Shown: positions 55,519 to 63,894 of the stretch, piece after piece
Layout of the letters: each line of letters begins with the position of its first letter
Position numbering within the stretch: position 1 is the first letter of the stretch
From: Leuconostoc pseudomesenteroides KCTC 3652
Lineage (GTDB): Bacteria; Bacillota; Bacilli; Lactobacillales; Lactobacillaceae
Length of the DNA stretch: 64,000 nt
NCBI RefSeq assembly: GCF_014634745.1
Contig: NZ_BMBP01000008.1
Coordinates: 35,593-99,592, forward strand
Reading direction: 5' to 3'
Translations under genes and position numbers: made by a program
Notes under the pieces: generated by a model
What the model was told of the DNA's origin: nothing
The model's database searches: none
Seen by the model: only the letters and a program-made list of their open reading frames with translations

Positions 55519-56595
55519 ATGACGATTGAATTGAGACATTTGAAAAAGAAGTACGATAACGGCGAAGAAGTTTTAACTGATATTAATGCAACAATCGAAA
55601 ATGGACAGTTTTACATACTGGTGGGCGCATCTGGTTCGGGGAAAAGCACTATTTTGAATGCTATTGCAGGGTTTATTCCGATAAACGATGGTACTGTTGT
55701 GATTAATGAAAAAGATGTCACTCAGTTACCGCCAAAAGACCGTAATTTATCAATGGTTTTTCAAAACTATGCGTTAATGCCTAATCTTACGGTGGCTGAG
55801 AATATTGTCTTTGGCTTGGCGGCTAGACATACTGCAAAAGATATTCAACAACAAAAATTAAATGATGTTTTAAATCTAGTTCATTTAGAAGAATATAAAA
55901 ATAAAAAACCGGGCAACTTATCCGGTGGCCAACGGCAGCGTGTTTCTTTAGCTCGTGCACTGGTTTCAGATGCACAAATTATTTTAATGGATGAACCATT
56001 GTCAAATTTGGATGCAAAACTTCGGGCAGAGATGAGAAAAGAAATAAGGGCTTTACAGCAACAACTAGGTATCACTGTTATTTACGTTACGCATGATCAG
56101 ACTGAAGCAATGACAATGGGCGATCAAGTAATGGTTTTGAACAAAGGTAAAATCGAACAAATTGGTTCGCCGTTAGAACTTTATAATGCGCCAGCTAATA
56201 CTTTTGTTGCCGATTTTTTCGGATCGCCCTCCATTAATTTATTAGACGTGAAAATGAGACACAATAGCTTTCACTTAAACGACCAGTTTGAGATGCTAAC
56301 CAATGTTGATATTGATGAGGGCCAATATATACTGGGCGTTCGGCCTGAAAATATTGTCATCAGTGAAAATGGTGCTTTGCGAGGAGAGCTGACTCATATA
56401 GAACCGTTAGGTGATGGGACCAACATTGAAGTAAACATTGGGCAAAATCAATCCGTGAGAATCAAAGTTAGCGAACAACTGGACTTGACTTTGGGGGATG
56501 TAGTATCTTTCAATGTTTTGATAGATAGAGCACTACTATTCACGCCGAGTGGTCAACTGCTTCATACTGGAAAATCAGTATCGGCAGTAATTTAG
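55519..56595 (+). CDS. ugpC: ABC importer ATP-binding protein, UgpC/MsmK-like
   Basis: A 358-residue ATPase of the carbohydrate importer type. It has Walker A GASGSGKST, Q loop MVFQNYALMPN, signature LSGGQRQRVSLARAL and Walker B IILMDEPLSNLD. A C-terminal TOBE-like domain of about 120 residues follows. The neighbours (two permeases, a binding protein, a glycerophosphodiesterase) make it the motor of an sn-glycerol-3-phosphate or glycerophosphodiester importer. The start MTIELRHLKKKY at 55519 fits the family; the ribosome site (GAAAGAG) is weak and 11 bases away, and longer in-frame starts upstream have none. Confidence 0.88.
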   Translation: MTIELRHLKKKYDNGEEVLTDINATIENGQFYILVGASGSGKSTILNAIAGFIPINDGTVVINEKDVTQLPPKDRNLSMVFQNYALMPNLTVAENIVFGLAARHTAKDIQQQKLNDVLNLVHLEEYKNKKPGNLSGGQRQRVSLARALVSDAQIILMDEPLSNLDAKLRAEMRKEIRALQQQLGITVIYVTHDQTEAMTMGDQVMVLNKGKIEQIGSPLELYNAPANTFVADFFGSPSINLLDVKMRHNSFHLNDQFEMLTNVDIDEGQYILGVRPENIVISENGALRGELTHIEPLGDGTNIEVNIGQNQSVRIKVSEQLDLTLGDVVSFNVLIDRALLFTPSGQLLHTGKSVSAVI

Positions 56596-56628
56596 ATATT
56601 TCGTTTTACAAAATTGGATTATTATATT

Positions 56629-57531
56629 ATGAAAAAAGCAAGCAATTTGAAATTTCGTAACGAATCAGCGTTAGGATGGTTATTGTTACTGCCATCATTT
56701 ATCATTCTGGGTATTTTTGTTTTCTATCCAATGTTAAAAACATTTTTCTTAAGTACACAATTAACAGATTTAATGGGTAATCCAATTAAATTTATTGGAT
56801 TTAAAAATTTTTCAAATTTGTTTACATCCGATAGTTTTATGACGTCCTTTACGATTACACTTATTTTTGTCTTCTTTTCAACACTACTGACGCTAGTGAT
56901 GGCATATTTGATGGCAATGAGTGCAAGTCAAAAAATTATGGGTATTGCTGTGTTTAGAACAATGTTTTCGTCAACTATGGGTGTTTCTGTAACAGTTGCA
57001 TCGATACTTTGGCTCTTTATGTTTAACCCACAGATTGGTATGTTCAGTAAAATATTGACATTTTTACATTTACCACAAATCAATTTCTTATCAGATCCTA
57101 CATGGTCATTAGTGGCAATTATCGGCACAACAGTTTGGATGAACCTTGGTTTTGCATTCCTAATCTTGCTGGGTGCAATCCAAGCCATACCTCAGGATTT
57201 GTATCAAGTAGCTGATTTAGATGGTGCATCATGGCTAATGAGATTACGAAAAATCACGATTCCGGCGACCAGCCCAACTATCTTCTTTGTTACGGTAGTT
57301 ACTTTAATTAATGCTTTTCAGACATTCGGTCAAGTTGATATTTTGACATCTGGCGGTCCGGATTATCATACTAACTTGTTGGTATATGCTATTTATCAAG
57401 ATGCGTTTGTTAATCATAGCGTTGGTCGTGCCAGCGCACAGTCAGTTATTTTGACAATTATTATCATGCTCTTTACTATGATTCAGTTTTACGTGAAAAA
57501 CAGAAAAGGAGCAAATTATGCAAACGAGTAA
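56629..57531 (+). CDS. ugpA: ABC importer permease, UgpA-like
   Basis: A 300-residue permease with six spans and the EAA-type loop YQVADLDGASWLMRLRKITIPATSP near residue 195, typical for CUT1-family sugar and glycerol-phosphate importers. It begins MKKASNLKFRNESALGWLLLLPSF. Start ATG 56629 lies 33 bases after the ATPase stop, with no clear ribosome site. It overlaps the next permease gene by 14 bases. Confidence 0.9.
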   Translation: MKKASNLKFRNESALGWLLLLPSFIILGIFVFYPMLKTFFLSTQLTDLMGNPIKFIGFKNFSNLFTSDSFMTSFTITLIFVFFSTLLTLVMAYLMAMSASQKIMGIAVFRTMFSSTMGVSVTVASILWLFMFNPQIGMFSKILTFLHLPQINFLSDPTWSLVAIIGTTVWMNLGFAFLILLGAIQAIPQDLYQVADLDGASWLMRLRKITIPATSPTIFFVTVVTLINAFQTFGQVDILTSGGPDYHTNLLVYAIYQDAFVNHSVGRASAQSVILTIIIMLFTMIQFYVKNRKGANYANE

Positions 57532-58336
57532 CGTTAAAAAGGGTTTTCGTTTAGCAACACTTATTGTGCTAACACTATTATTATTGTTGCCATTATTTGT
57601 GGGTATTTCTCTAAGTTTGTCATCTAGTCAATCAATTGCACAAGGACATTTGTTACCTGATCACTTAGAATTTGCGAACTATGTCAAAGTGTTTACAAGC
57701 ACATCGATGACAAAGTTTCTATGGCATAGTTTTATCATTTCAGGTTCGGTTATGATTGGTCAAGTTATATTATCAATCATGGCTGCGTATGCGTTTGTAT
57801 TTTTGGAATTTAGATTCAAAAAGGCGGCATTTATTTTATTCTTAAGTACAATGATGTTGCCGTTTGAGGCTCAAATTATTCCTAATTTTGCAACAATGCG
57901 TGATTTGAATTTGTTAAATACTTACGCTGCAATAGGATTACCCTTCTTAGCGTCAGCTTTTGGTACCTTTATGATGAAGACGAGCTTTGAACAAATTCCA
58001 ACAGCATTAAAGCAATTAAGTGACATTGAGGGGCTGAGCCATTTTCAATTTGCAACACGGGTAGTCATGCCTTATACAAAAGTTAGCATTATTACTTTTG
58101 CTTTATATAGTTTTTTGACCAATTGGAACATGTATTTGTGGCCATTGATCGCCACAACTAATGATAATGTGAGAACTGTGCAAATTGGATTAAGACAATT
58201 GCGATCACAAGATACCGCCAGCAATTGGGGATTAATTATGGCAGCAATAATAGTGTCTGTTATTCCAACATTGTTAATCATCTTTTTAGGGCAAAAATAC
58301 TTTAAAAAAGGTTTGACAAATGGTGTTATTAAATAA
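57518..58336 (+). CDS. ugpE: ABC importer permease, UgpE-like
   Basis: A 272-residue second permease with six spans. Its EAA-type loop near residue 165 (LKQLSDIEGLSHFQFATRVVMPYTK) differs slightly from the usual sequence: SDIEGLSHF replaces the common A-x-x-D-G-A. The end KYFKKGLTNGVIK is typical for UgpE/MalG-type proteins. AAAAGGAG lies seven bases ahead of the ATG, inside the preceding gene. It pairs with the UgpA-like permease to form the membrane channel. Confidence 0.9.
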   Translation: MQTSNVKKGFRLATLIVLTLLLLLPLFVGISLSLSSSQSIAQGHLLPDHLEFANYVKVFTSTSMTKFLWHSFIISGSVMIGQVILSIMAAYAFVFLEFRFKKAAFILFLSTMMLPFEAQIIPNFATMRDLNLLNTYAAIGLPFLASAFGTFMMKTSFEQIPTALKQLSDIEGLSHFQFATRVVMPYTKVSIITFALYSFLTNWNMYLWPLIATTNDNVRTVQIGLRQLRSQDTASNWGLIMAAIIVSVIPTLLIIFLGQKYFKKGLTNGVIK

Positions 58337-58357
58337 AGTTTGTTTTAGGTTTTAGTT

Positions 58358-58378
58358 GAACGAGAACGAGAACGAGAA
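58358..58378 (+). repeat. Hexanucleotide tandem repeat ahead of the binding-protein gene
   Basis: GAACGA is repeated three times and followed by GAA, ending three bases before the GGAGAA ribosome site of the binding-protein gene. Such short repeats can change in number by slippage and alter expression; no variation is shown here. Confidence 0.6.
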
Positions 58379-58391
58379 TAGGAGAAAAATA

Positions 58392-59720
58392 ATGTTTAAA
58401 AATGTAGCCAAATACGTTGCGTTGACCACAATTGGTTTGAGTGCTGTTGTTCCAATGGTTCAGGTGCATGCTGCTGATTCAAAACGTCAAAATATTGTCT
58501 TTTGGCATTCTATGACGGGTCAGAATCAACAAGCCATTGAGCGCATTGTGAATGATTTTAACGCTTCACAGACAAAATACCAGGTGACACCAGAATTTCA
58601 GGGGCAATATGTTGAAGCCCTTCCAAAGTTTTTATCCGTGGGTGGTACCAGTAAAGCACCTGATTTGTTTCAATCGAACGAAATTTCTACGAAACAACTC
58701 TCTACTTCGGGCATGATTGAGCCAATGCAGACGCTCATTAAAAAATATAAATATAGTACAAAAAATCTTAGAAAAAATATTTTGAACTACTATACTATCA
58801 ATGGTAAGTTATATTCAATGCCTTTTAATTCAAGTGCGCCAGTATTGTATTACAACAAAGATGCCTTCAAGGCAGCTGGAATTGATGATCTACCAACTAG
58901 TCCGACGTATGAACAAGTCACTGCTGCGGCCAAAAAGTTGAAAGAGAAGACCGGTAGTGCGAAGTTGTCTATTCTACCTTATGGGTGGACTTTTGAAGAA
59001 TTACTAGCCAATCAAAACCAGACACTTGTTAATAATGGCAACGGTCGTAAAAAAACCGCTACTAAAGCAACTTTCAATAATAAAGCCGGAAAAAATATTA
59101 TGAACTGGATCAAGACTAATGCAAGTGCCGGTACATTAGTTGATTACGGTACAGGTGCAAACGCCGGCGATACTGAGTTATCAGCGTTCACATCTGGACA
59201 AATTGATATGTTTATGAATTCATCAGCTTCTCTTGGCAATATCAAAAAGAATGCTAAGTTCAACATTGGTGTCACTTATCTACCAAGACCAGAAGGCACA
59301 AAAGCTAATGGTGTTGTAATTGGTGGGGCAAGTATCTGGATGTCAAAAGGAAAATCTACCAAGGTTCAAAAAGGTGCTTTTGAATTTTTGAAGTTTGCGA
59401 CATCAGCTAAAGAACAGGCACAATGGTCTATCGACACTGGTTACTTTGCTGTTAACACTAAATCATATGACACAAAACAATTGAAAGATGCCTTCAAAGA
59501 GACACCTATTTTAGCGGCACCGGTCAACCAATTGAAAGATACAAAAATTAATGCAGCAAGTAAAGGCGCATTGATCACTGCTATGCCAAAGGAGCGTGTT
59601 AACACCCAAAACGCAATGGAAAATGTGATTAATGGTAAGGATGTTGATTCAGAACTCAGCAAAGCAGAAAAACAAACCACGTCTGATATCAAACAAGCTA
59701 ATGAGCAAGCAGGTGAATAA
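58392..59720 (+). CDS. ugpB: ABC importer substrate-binding protein, UgpB-like
   Basis: A 442-residue extracellular solute-binding protein of family 1. After a signal peptide ending VHA-AD (about residue 28), NIVFWHSMTGQNQQAIERIVNDFN starts the domain. The pattern WHxMxG at the N-terminus is that of sn-glycerol-3-phosphate-binding proteins (UgpB). The signal peptide has an A-x-A site instead of the lipobox Cys normal for Gram-positive binding proteins, so it may be released or held only by the permease. ATG 58392 has GGAGAA seven bases upstream. It feeds the UgpAE channel; the next gene is a phosphodiesterase with a matching substrate. Confidence 0.9.
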   Translation: MFKNVAKYVALTTIGLSAVVPMVQVHAADSKRQNIVFWHSMTGQNQQAIERIVNDFNASQTKYQVTPEFQGQYVEALPKFLSVGGTSKAPDLFQSNEISTKQLSTSGMIEPMQTLIKKYKYSTKNLRKNILNYYTINGKLYSMPFNSSAPVLYYNKDAFKAAGIDDLPTSPTYEQVTAAAKKLKEKTGSAKLSILPYGWTFEELLANQNQTLVNNGNGRKKTATKATFNNKAGKNIMNWIKTNASAGTLVDYGTGANAGDTELSAFTSGQIDMFMNSSASLGNIKKNAKFNIGVTYLPRPEGTKANGVVIGGASIWMSKGKSTKVQKGAFEFLKFATSAKEQAQWSIDTGYFAVNTKSYDTKQLKDAFKETPILAAPVNQLKDTKINAASKGALITAMPKERVNTQNAMENVINGKDVDSELSKAEKQTTSDIKQANEQAGE

Positions 59721-59723
59721 AGA

Positions 59724-60440
59724 ATGACGACGACAGTTTTTGGCCATCGTGGTATTCCTGAAAAATACATTGAGAACAGCATGTTAGGATTCAAGTATTT
59801 GGCAGACCGTGGTGAAGCAGTGGAGTTTGACGTGCATTTAACCAAAGATCTCATACCTGTTATCATGCACGATGAAAAAATAGATCGAACGACAAATGGA
59901 TCAGGATACATCAAAGATTTTAGCTATGAGGAATTAAAAAGCTTTCACTTAATCAATGATGTGAATCGTGAACAGCAATTAGTGCAAGAAAACGAAGGTA
60001 TCCCGACACTTGATGATGTTTTAGCAGTGTTTAGTGATACACAAATACAGTTGAATATTGAATTAAAAACGGATAACTTTGACTATTCAGGTATTGAAAA
60101 AATTGTTTTGAATACAATCCCTCATTTCCACTTTGACCAACGGGTGATTTTTTCGTCCTTTAACATTGACACTTTAGATCGACTGTATGCCATTGATCAA
60201 ACCTTAAATTTAGCTTATTTAAGTGAGCAACCAGTAAATGATTTTTCCCATTTCATGCAAGCGCATTATTTAAATGCTTTACATCCAGGTCTTGAAGGCG
60301 TGCAAGACGGTGATGTTATACAGCGAGTATGGACTGTAAATGAAGACGGCGAGCTTGCTAAATTAATTGATCTTGGCGTGGCAGGCGTGTTTACGGACAA
60401 TTTTGTTCATGCCATGCAGATTAGAAGTTGCCGTGGTTAG
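59724..60440 (+). CDS. ugpQ: Glycerophosphodiester phosphodiesterase
   Basis: A 238-residue GDPD with a TIM barrel fold, without signal peptide and so cytoplasmic. The catalytic motif GHRGIPEKYIENS at the N-terminus holds the active His and the metal ligands; EFDVHLTKDLIPVIMHDE continues it with E-x-D and the second His. It hydrolyses glycerophosphodiesters to glycerol 3-phosphate and an alcohol. Placement three bases after the binding-protein gene implies that the importer takes up intact glycerophosphodiesters, for example from phospholipid or teichoic acid breakdown. Confidence 0.92.
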   Translation: MTTTVFGHRGIPEKYIENSMLGFKYLADRGEAVEFDVHLTKDLIPVIMHDEKIDRTTNGSGYIKDFSYEELKSFHLINDVNREQQLVQENEGIPTLDDVLAVFSDTQIQLNIELKTDNFDYSGIEKIVLNTIPHFHFDQRVIFSSFNIDTLDRLYAIDQTLNLAYLSEQPVNDFSHFMQAHYLNALHPGLEGVQDGDVIQRVWTVNEDGELAKLIDLGVAGVFTDNFVHAMQIRSCRG

Positions 60441-60445
60441 TAATC

Positions 60446-61129
60446 ATGACACAAAACATTAAATTATACTTAGTTAGACATGGTGAGACATATTTTAATA
60501 CCTGTCAAAAAATTCAAGGCTGGTCTGACTCGTTACTTACTAAAGCTGGTGTCAATCAAGCAGCTATTTTAGGTGACGGTCTAAAAAATTTACCGTTTTC
60601 AAAAGTTTATAGCAGTGATTTAGGTCGCGCCAAGGGAACGGCAGATATAGTATTCTCTGTTAGGCATGACAAGATGATGGATGAGTTAGAAATAGTGCCT
60701 AACTTTAGAGAACAATTCTTTGGCTCATTTGAAGGTGACAATCTCAACATGCTATCACAGCTTTTTGAGGATGATGATAAACTGTTGTCATCTGTTGTCA
60801 ATGATAGTGAACTAGCTAAATTCAAATCTGAAGATGACATTATGAATCAATTCAAATTAGTTGATCCAACTCATGAAGCTGAGAATGCTTCAGAATTTTG
60901 GAAAAGAGTGGATCAGGGATTCAATTATGTTTATTCGAAAGCGCATGATGGTGACAAAATTTTGATTATAACCCACGGTGCCCTCATTAGAAAATTGGCA
61001 ACACGTTTTACGGGCACTGACCATCAAAATCCTGACAATGCTTCTTTATCAATTTTTGAAATGGATGAAACAAAGTGTATGAAATTGGTTTCATACGATC
61101 AATTAGTATCTAGGAAATCATCTTTATAA
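60446..61129 (+). CDS. Histidine phosphatase family protein (phosphoglycerate mutase-like)
   Basis: A 227-residue phosphatase with LYLVRHGETYFNT (catalytic RHG, His about residue 13), YSSDLGRAKGTADIV, FREQFFGSFEGD and the second His in ILIITHGALIRKL. It is the last gene of the Ugp-type operon, five bases after the phosphodiesterase. It could dephosphorylate an imported phosphate ester; whether it acts on glycerol 3-phosphate is unknown. ATG 60446 is used as it gives the usual family start; an in-frame ATG at 60428 lies inside the previous gene. Confidence 0.87.
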   Translation: MTQNIKLYLVRHGETYFNTCQKIQGWSDSLLTKAGVNQAAILGDGLKNLPFSKVYSSDLGRAKGTADIVFSVRHDKMMDELEIVPNFREQFFGSFEGDNLNMLSQLFEDDDKLLSSVVNDSELAKFKSEDDIMNQFKLVDPTHEAENASEFWKRVDQGFNYVYSKAHDGDKILIITHGALIRKLATRFTGTDHQNPDNASLSIFEMDETKCMKLVSYDQLVSRKSSL

Positions 61130-61149
61130 ATATTTTATTTTTTTGACAT

Positions 61150-61206
61150 TCTCTGATGTTAACCAGAAATATGGACTAATTTTCTGGTTAACATCAGAGA
61201 TTTTTT
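61150..61206 (+). terminator. Strong terminator of the Ugp-type operon
   Basis: TCTCTGATGTTAACCAGAAA and TTTCTGGTTAACATCAGAGA form a perfect 20-bp stem with an 11-base loop and TTTTTT behind. Confidence 0.93.
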
Positions 61207-61231
61207 ATTTTAATTGAGTTAGTTAGAACAG

Positions 61232-61309
61232 TCACTTATCTTCCGTCACGAACCGCTCATCGTTGCTTTCGAACCACTTAACCAGCAAATGAACATCAGC
61301 AAACTTTTT
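61232..61309 (-). other. Possible gene remnant
   Basis: On the minus strand 25 codons read KKFADVHLLVKWFESNDERF and VTEDK before a stop, with a stop directly upstream and no start. The amino acid pattern looks protein-like, perhaps the C-terminus of a lost gene; no family was recognised. Confidence 0.2.
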
Positions 61310-61416
61310 TCAACTATGATAGTCAGTGTTCAAGTAAAACAATCTAAAAGTATACGATCAAAAAATTGAACAAATCCCTTTTGGAAATCTTGAAACGATC
61401 AAAAGGAGTTTTTATC

Positions 61417-61932
61417 ATGGCAAATATTTTAGAAATTATTTTTCAAATAATTCACAACACACCTTTCTGGGTTTGGGTGGTGCTAATCATACTTGTTAAA
61501 CGAGGAACTGCATTAATGCATGATGGTCCTAGTTCTTTGGGAAAGTCAGTTATTATGCCACTAATTTTCATTGTGTGGGGATTAAATACAGTAGTGACAA
61601 AGTTTGCAGATCCCGATGTGATTTTGGGATTTTATATTGTATCATTGCTTCCAGGATTCTTGTTAAGCTATTTATTATATATGAATCGCAAATTTTATGT
61701 CGAGAATGGGCAGTTAGTCCAAGCGGGGAGTAAATTGCCAATCACGATCATGCTATCAAACTTTTTCGTAAAATATTTTTTGAATGTTTTAACGGCGATG
61801 CACCCGGCTTTGTATAACCAAATGCAATTTAATATTTTTTACGGTATTATTTCTGAATTTACGGTAGGATTATTCTTTGGGGGTATCTACAAAACGCTTA
61901 CTGCGCAGAAACAAATGTTCACAACGAAATAA
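61417..61932 (+). CDS. Integral membrane protein of unknown function
   Basis: A 171-residue protein with five or so spans. It starts MANILEIIFQIIHNTPFWVWVVLIILVKRG and has SLGKSVIMPLIFIVWGL near residue 45. The TPxWVWxLL start is shared by a family of small uncharacterised membrane proteins of Gram-positive and Gram-negative bacteria. The function is unknown. ATG 61417 has AAAAGGAG eight bases ahead and is preferred over a longer frame. It stands alone between two terminators. Confidence 0.75.
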   Translation: MANILEIIFQIIHNTPFWVWVVLIILVKRGTALMHDGPSSLGKSVIMPLIFIVWGLNTVVTKFADPDVILGFYIVSLLPGFLLSYLLYMNRKFYVENGQLVQAGSKLPITIMLSNFFVKYFLNVLTAMHPALYNQMQFNIFYGIISEFTVGLFFGGIYKTLTAQKQMFTTK

Positions 61933-62028
61933 TCATCTTAAAATAGAATTAGGTTTGGCAGGCACACTATGGTAATGTATTCATCAATCATTGACATAAT
62001 AGATAGCAGGAATGTGACAAATTTAGTG

Positions 62029-62057
62029 AATCAGTTAATGCTGATTTGCTTTTTTTT
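62029..62057 (+). terminator. Weak terminator after the membrane protein gene
   Basis: AATCAG and CTGATT form a 6-bp stem with loop TTAATG, followed after TGC by eight T residues. Confidence 0.6.
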
Positions 62058-62112
62058 GACAGGTTATAGTTATAATGTTAGCAAAAATGTCGTTTATAAT
62101 CTTAATTAATTC

Positions 62113-62140
62113 TTAACATTCTTATCAAATATGTTATAAT
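62113..62140 (+). promoter_or_regulatory. Promoter of the LysM glucosaminidase gene
   Basis: TTAACA (62113-62118) and TATAAT (62135-62140) have a 16-base spacer. Two further TATAAT boxes lie upstream (62071-62076, 62095-62100) without suitable -35 boxes. Confidence 0.6.
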
Positions 62141-62177
62141 TTAATTATCCAGTGATCTTGAAAGTGAGAAAGAATGT

Positions 62178-63752
62178 ATGAAAAAATCTTTGTTAGTAAG
62201 TGCTGTTGCGGCCTCAGTTGTTAGTGGACAGGTAATTGAGGTTTCTGCTAGTACAACGTATAATGTCAAAACGGGTGATACCTTATATGCCATTGCATTA
62301 AAAAATAATTTAAGTGTTAATGAGATTAAGCTAACAAATCATTTGAGTTCAAACACTATTTATTCTGGGCAAAAGTTAATATTAGATAAATCAGCCACAT
62401 CTAGCACGACTGCATCAACCACAGTTTCGACAAAATCTAGTAATACATATACGGTTAAATCTGGTGATTCATTATCAAAGATTGCCACAAGCTATGGTAT
62501 GAGCGTATCTCAGATTGCTACTTTAAATCAAATAAGTAATGTTAATGTTATTCGTGTTGGTCAAATTCTAAAAGTAGCTGGTACAAGTGCAACGACCAGC
62601 CAAAGTAGTGCGACGAATATTACCACTAGTAAAGTGTCGGTTAACAAAGGCACTTACACAGTTAAATCAGGTGATACACTCTCCAAAATTGCTAGTTCAA
62701 ATAAAATGACGGTAGCACAGTTGGCTTCGCTAAACAACATAACAAATGTGAACATGATCAAGGTCGGTCAAGTCCTAAAAGTGACGCAAACAACTACCGC
62801 AGCTCAGTCTGCAACAAGCGCGTCAACTAGTACTAGTAATACAGCGTCCTATACAGTTAAATCGGGTGATACACTTTCTAAAATAGCTGCAAACTATAAT
62901 ATGAGCCTTACGCAAATTGCTAGTTTAAATCAAATAAGCAATGTCAATGCGATTCGTATTGGGCAGGTTTTGAAAGTTTCCCAAGCTACTACGAGTGCTA
63001 ATCAATCATCAACCACTACTTCTAAGGCAACAACAACTACCAGTACCAGTACAACGACAACAACAACCGGTAGTTATAAGGTTAATTCTGGCGATACACT
63101 TTATGCCATTGCTGCGAAATTAGGGGTAAATATTAATACATTGTTGTCTTTAAATGGCTTGAATTTGTCAAGTACAATTTATGTCGGGCAAGTATTAAAA
63201 ACTGCTGCAACAGCAGCTACCACTACTACTCCTAATACTACAAATGTAGCAACGTCAACAGGGGGAAGTATTTTAACTACTGGATTGAGTGCTACCCAAG
63301 CTGCTTGGCTAAATACTGCTGTGGCTGATGCAAAAGCTGCCACAGCTGGGACAGGTGTATTAGCCTCGGTTACGGTGGCACAGGCAATTCTTGAAAGTGG
63401 CTGGGGACAATCAACTTTAGCTTCAGCACCGTATTATAACTTATTTGGCATTAAGCAAGGGACTGGTTGGCAAGGTTCAATTGTAAACATGAACACATCT
63501 GAATATGTGAATGGCAAGTGGGTGACAGTCTTGGCGCCATTTAGATCATATCGTTCACAGATGGCTTCGTTTCAAGACCACACGAATTTCTTATTGGCGA
63601 ATAGTCGCTATGCTGCCAACGGGGTGATTAATGCCAAAAATTATGTGGCGATGGCTAATGGCTTACAAGCAGCAGGGTATGCGACTGCACCAACCTATGC
63701 TAGTACATTGATTAGCTTAGTTGAACGATATAATTTGCAATCATTAGATTAG
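62178..63752 (+). CDS. Secreted LysM glucosaminidase (GH73-type autolysin)
   Basis: A 524-residue wall hydrolase. A signal peptide (about residues 1-24, ending VSA) is followed by five LysM domains (about 26-70, 92-137, 159-204, 225-270 and 302-345) that bind peptidoglycan N-acetylglucosamine. Ser/Thr-rich linkers, very repetitive in sequence, separate them. The C-terminal catalytic domain (about 370-520) has AILESGWGQSTLA with the active Glu, YYNLFGIKQ and FRSYRSQMASFQDHTNFL. It is a beta-N-acetylglucosaminidase or muramidase of the GH73 group, needed for cell separation. The start has AGTGAGAAAG ahead, and a terminator follows. Confidence 0.92.
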   Translation: MKKSLLVSAVAASVVSGQVIEVSASTTYNVKTGDTLYAIALKNNLSVNEIKLTNHLSSNTIYSGQKLILDKSATSSTTASTTVSTKSSNTYTVKSGDSLSKIATSYGMSVSQIATLNQISNVNVIRVGQILKVAGTSATTSQSSATNITTSKVSVNKGTYTVKSGDTLSKIASSNKMTVAQLASLNNITNVNMIKVGQVLKVTQTTTAAQSATSASTSTSNTASYTVKSGDTLSKIAANYNMSLTQIASLNQISNVNAIRIGQVLKVSQATTSANQSSTTTSKATTTTSTSTTTTTTGSYKVNSGDTLYAIAAKLGVNINTLLSLNGLNLSSTIYVGQVLKTAATAATTTTPNTTNVATSTGGSILTTGLSATQAAWLNTAVADAKAATAGTGVLASVTVAQAILESGWGQSTLASAPYYNLFGIKQGTGWQGSIVNMNTSEYVNGKWVTVLAPFRSYRSQMASFQDHTNFLLANSRYAANGVINAKNYVAMANGLQAAGYATAPTYASTLISLVERYNLQSLD

Positions 63753-63774
63753 TTAAGTTGCATAATTGCTAAGG

Positions 63775-63800
63775 TCGTAGTTTTTACTACGATTTTTTTT
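63775..63800 (+). terminator. Intrinsic terminator after the autolysin gene
   Basis: TCGTAG and CTACGA form a short stem around TTTTTA, followed by eight T residues. Confidence 0.75.
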
Positions 63801-63894
63801 GTCTTACTATTATCAATAACGTCCTAATCTGATTTTAAGAACTCAAATACAAATGCTCAGAAGTCAATAAATTGGACTATTTTTATTCAGTTAC

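Noticed and set aside
62071..62100. Two more TATAAT boxes as extra promoters of the autolysin gene.
   Set aside because: TTGACA at 62056 is only 9 bases from the first box and 33 from the second, so neither pair fits sigma-A spacing.
62440..63230. Near-repeats in the autolysin gene as a CRISPR-like or tandem DNA array.
   Set aside because: They are explained by the five LysM domains and Thr/Ser codon runs of the protein.
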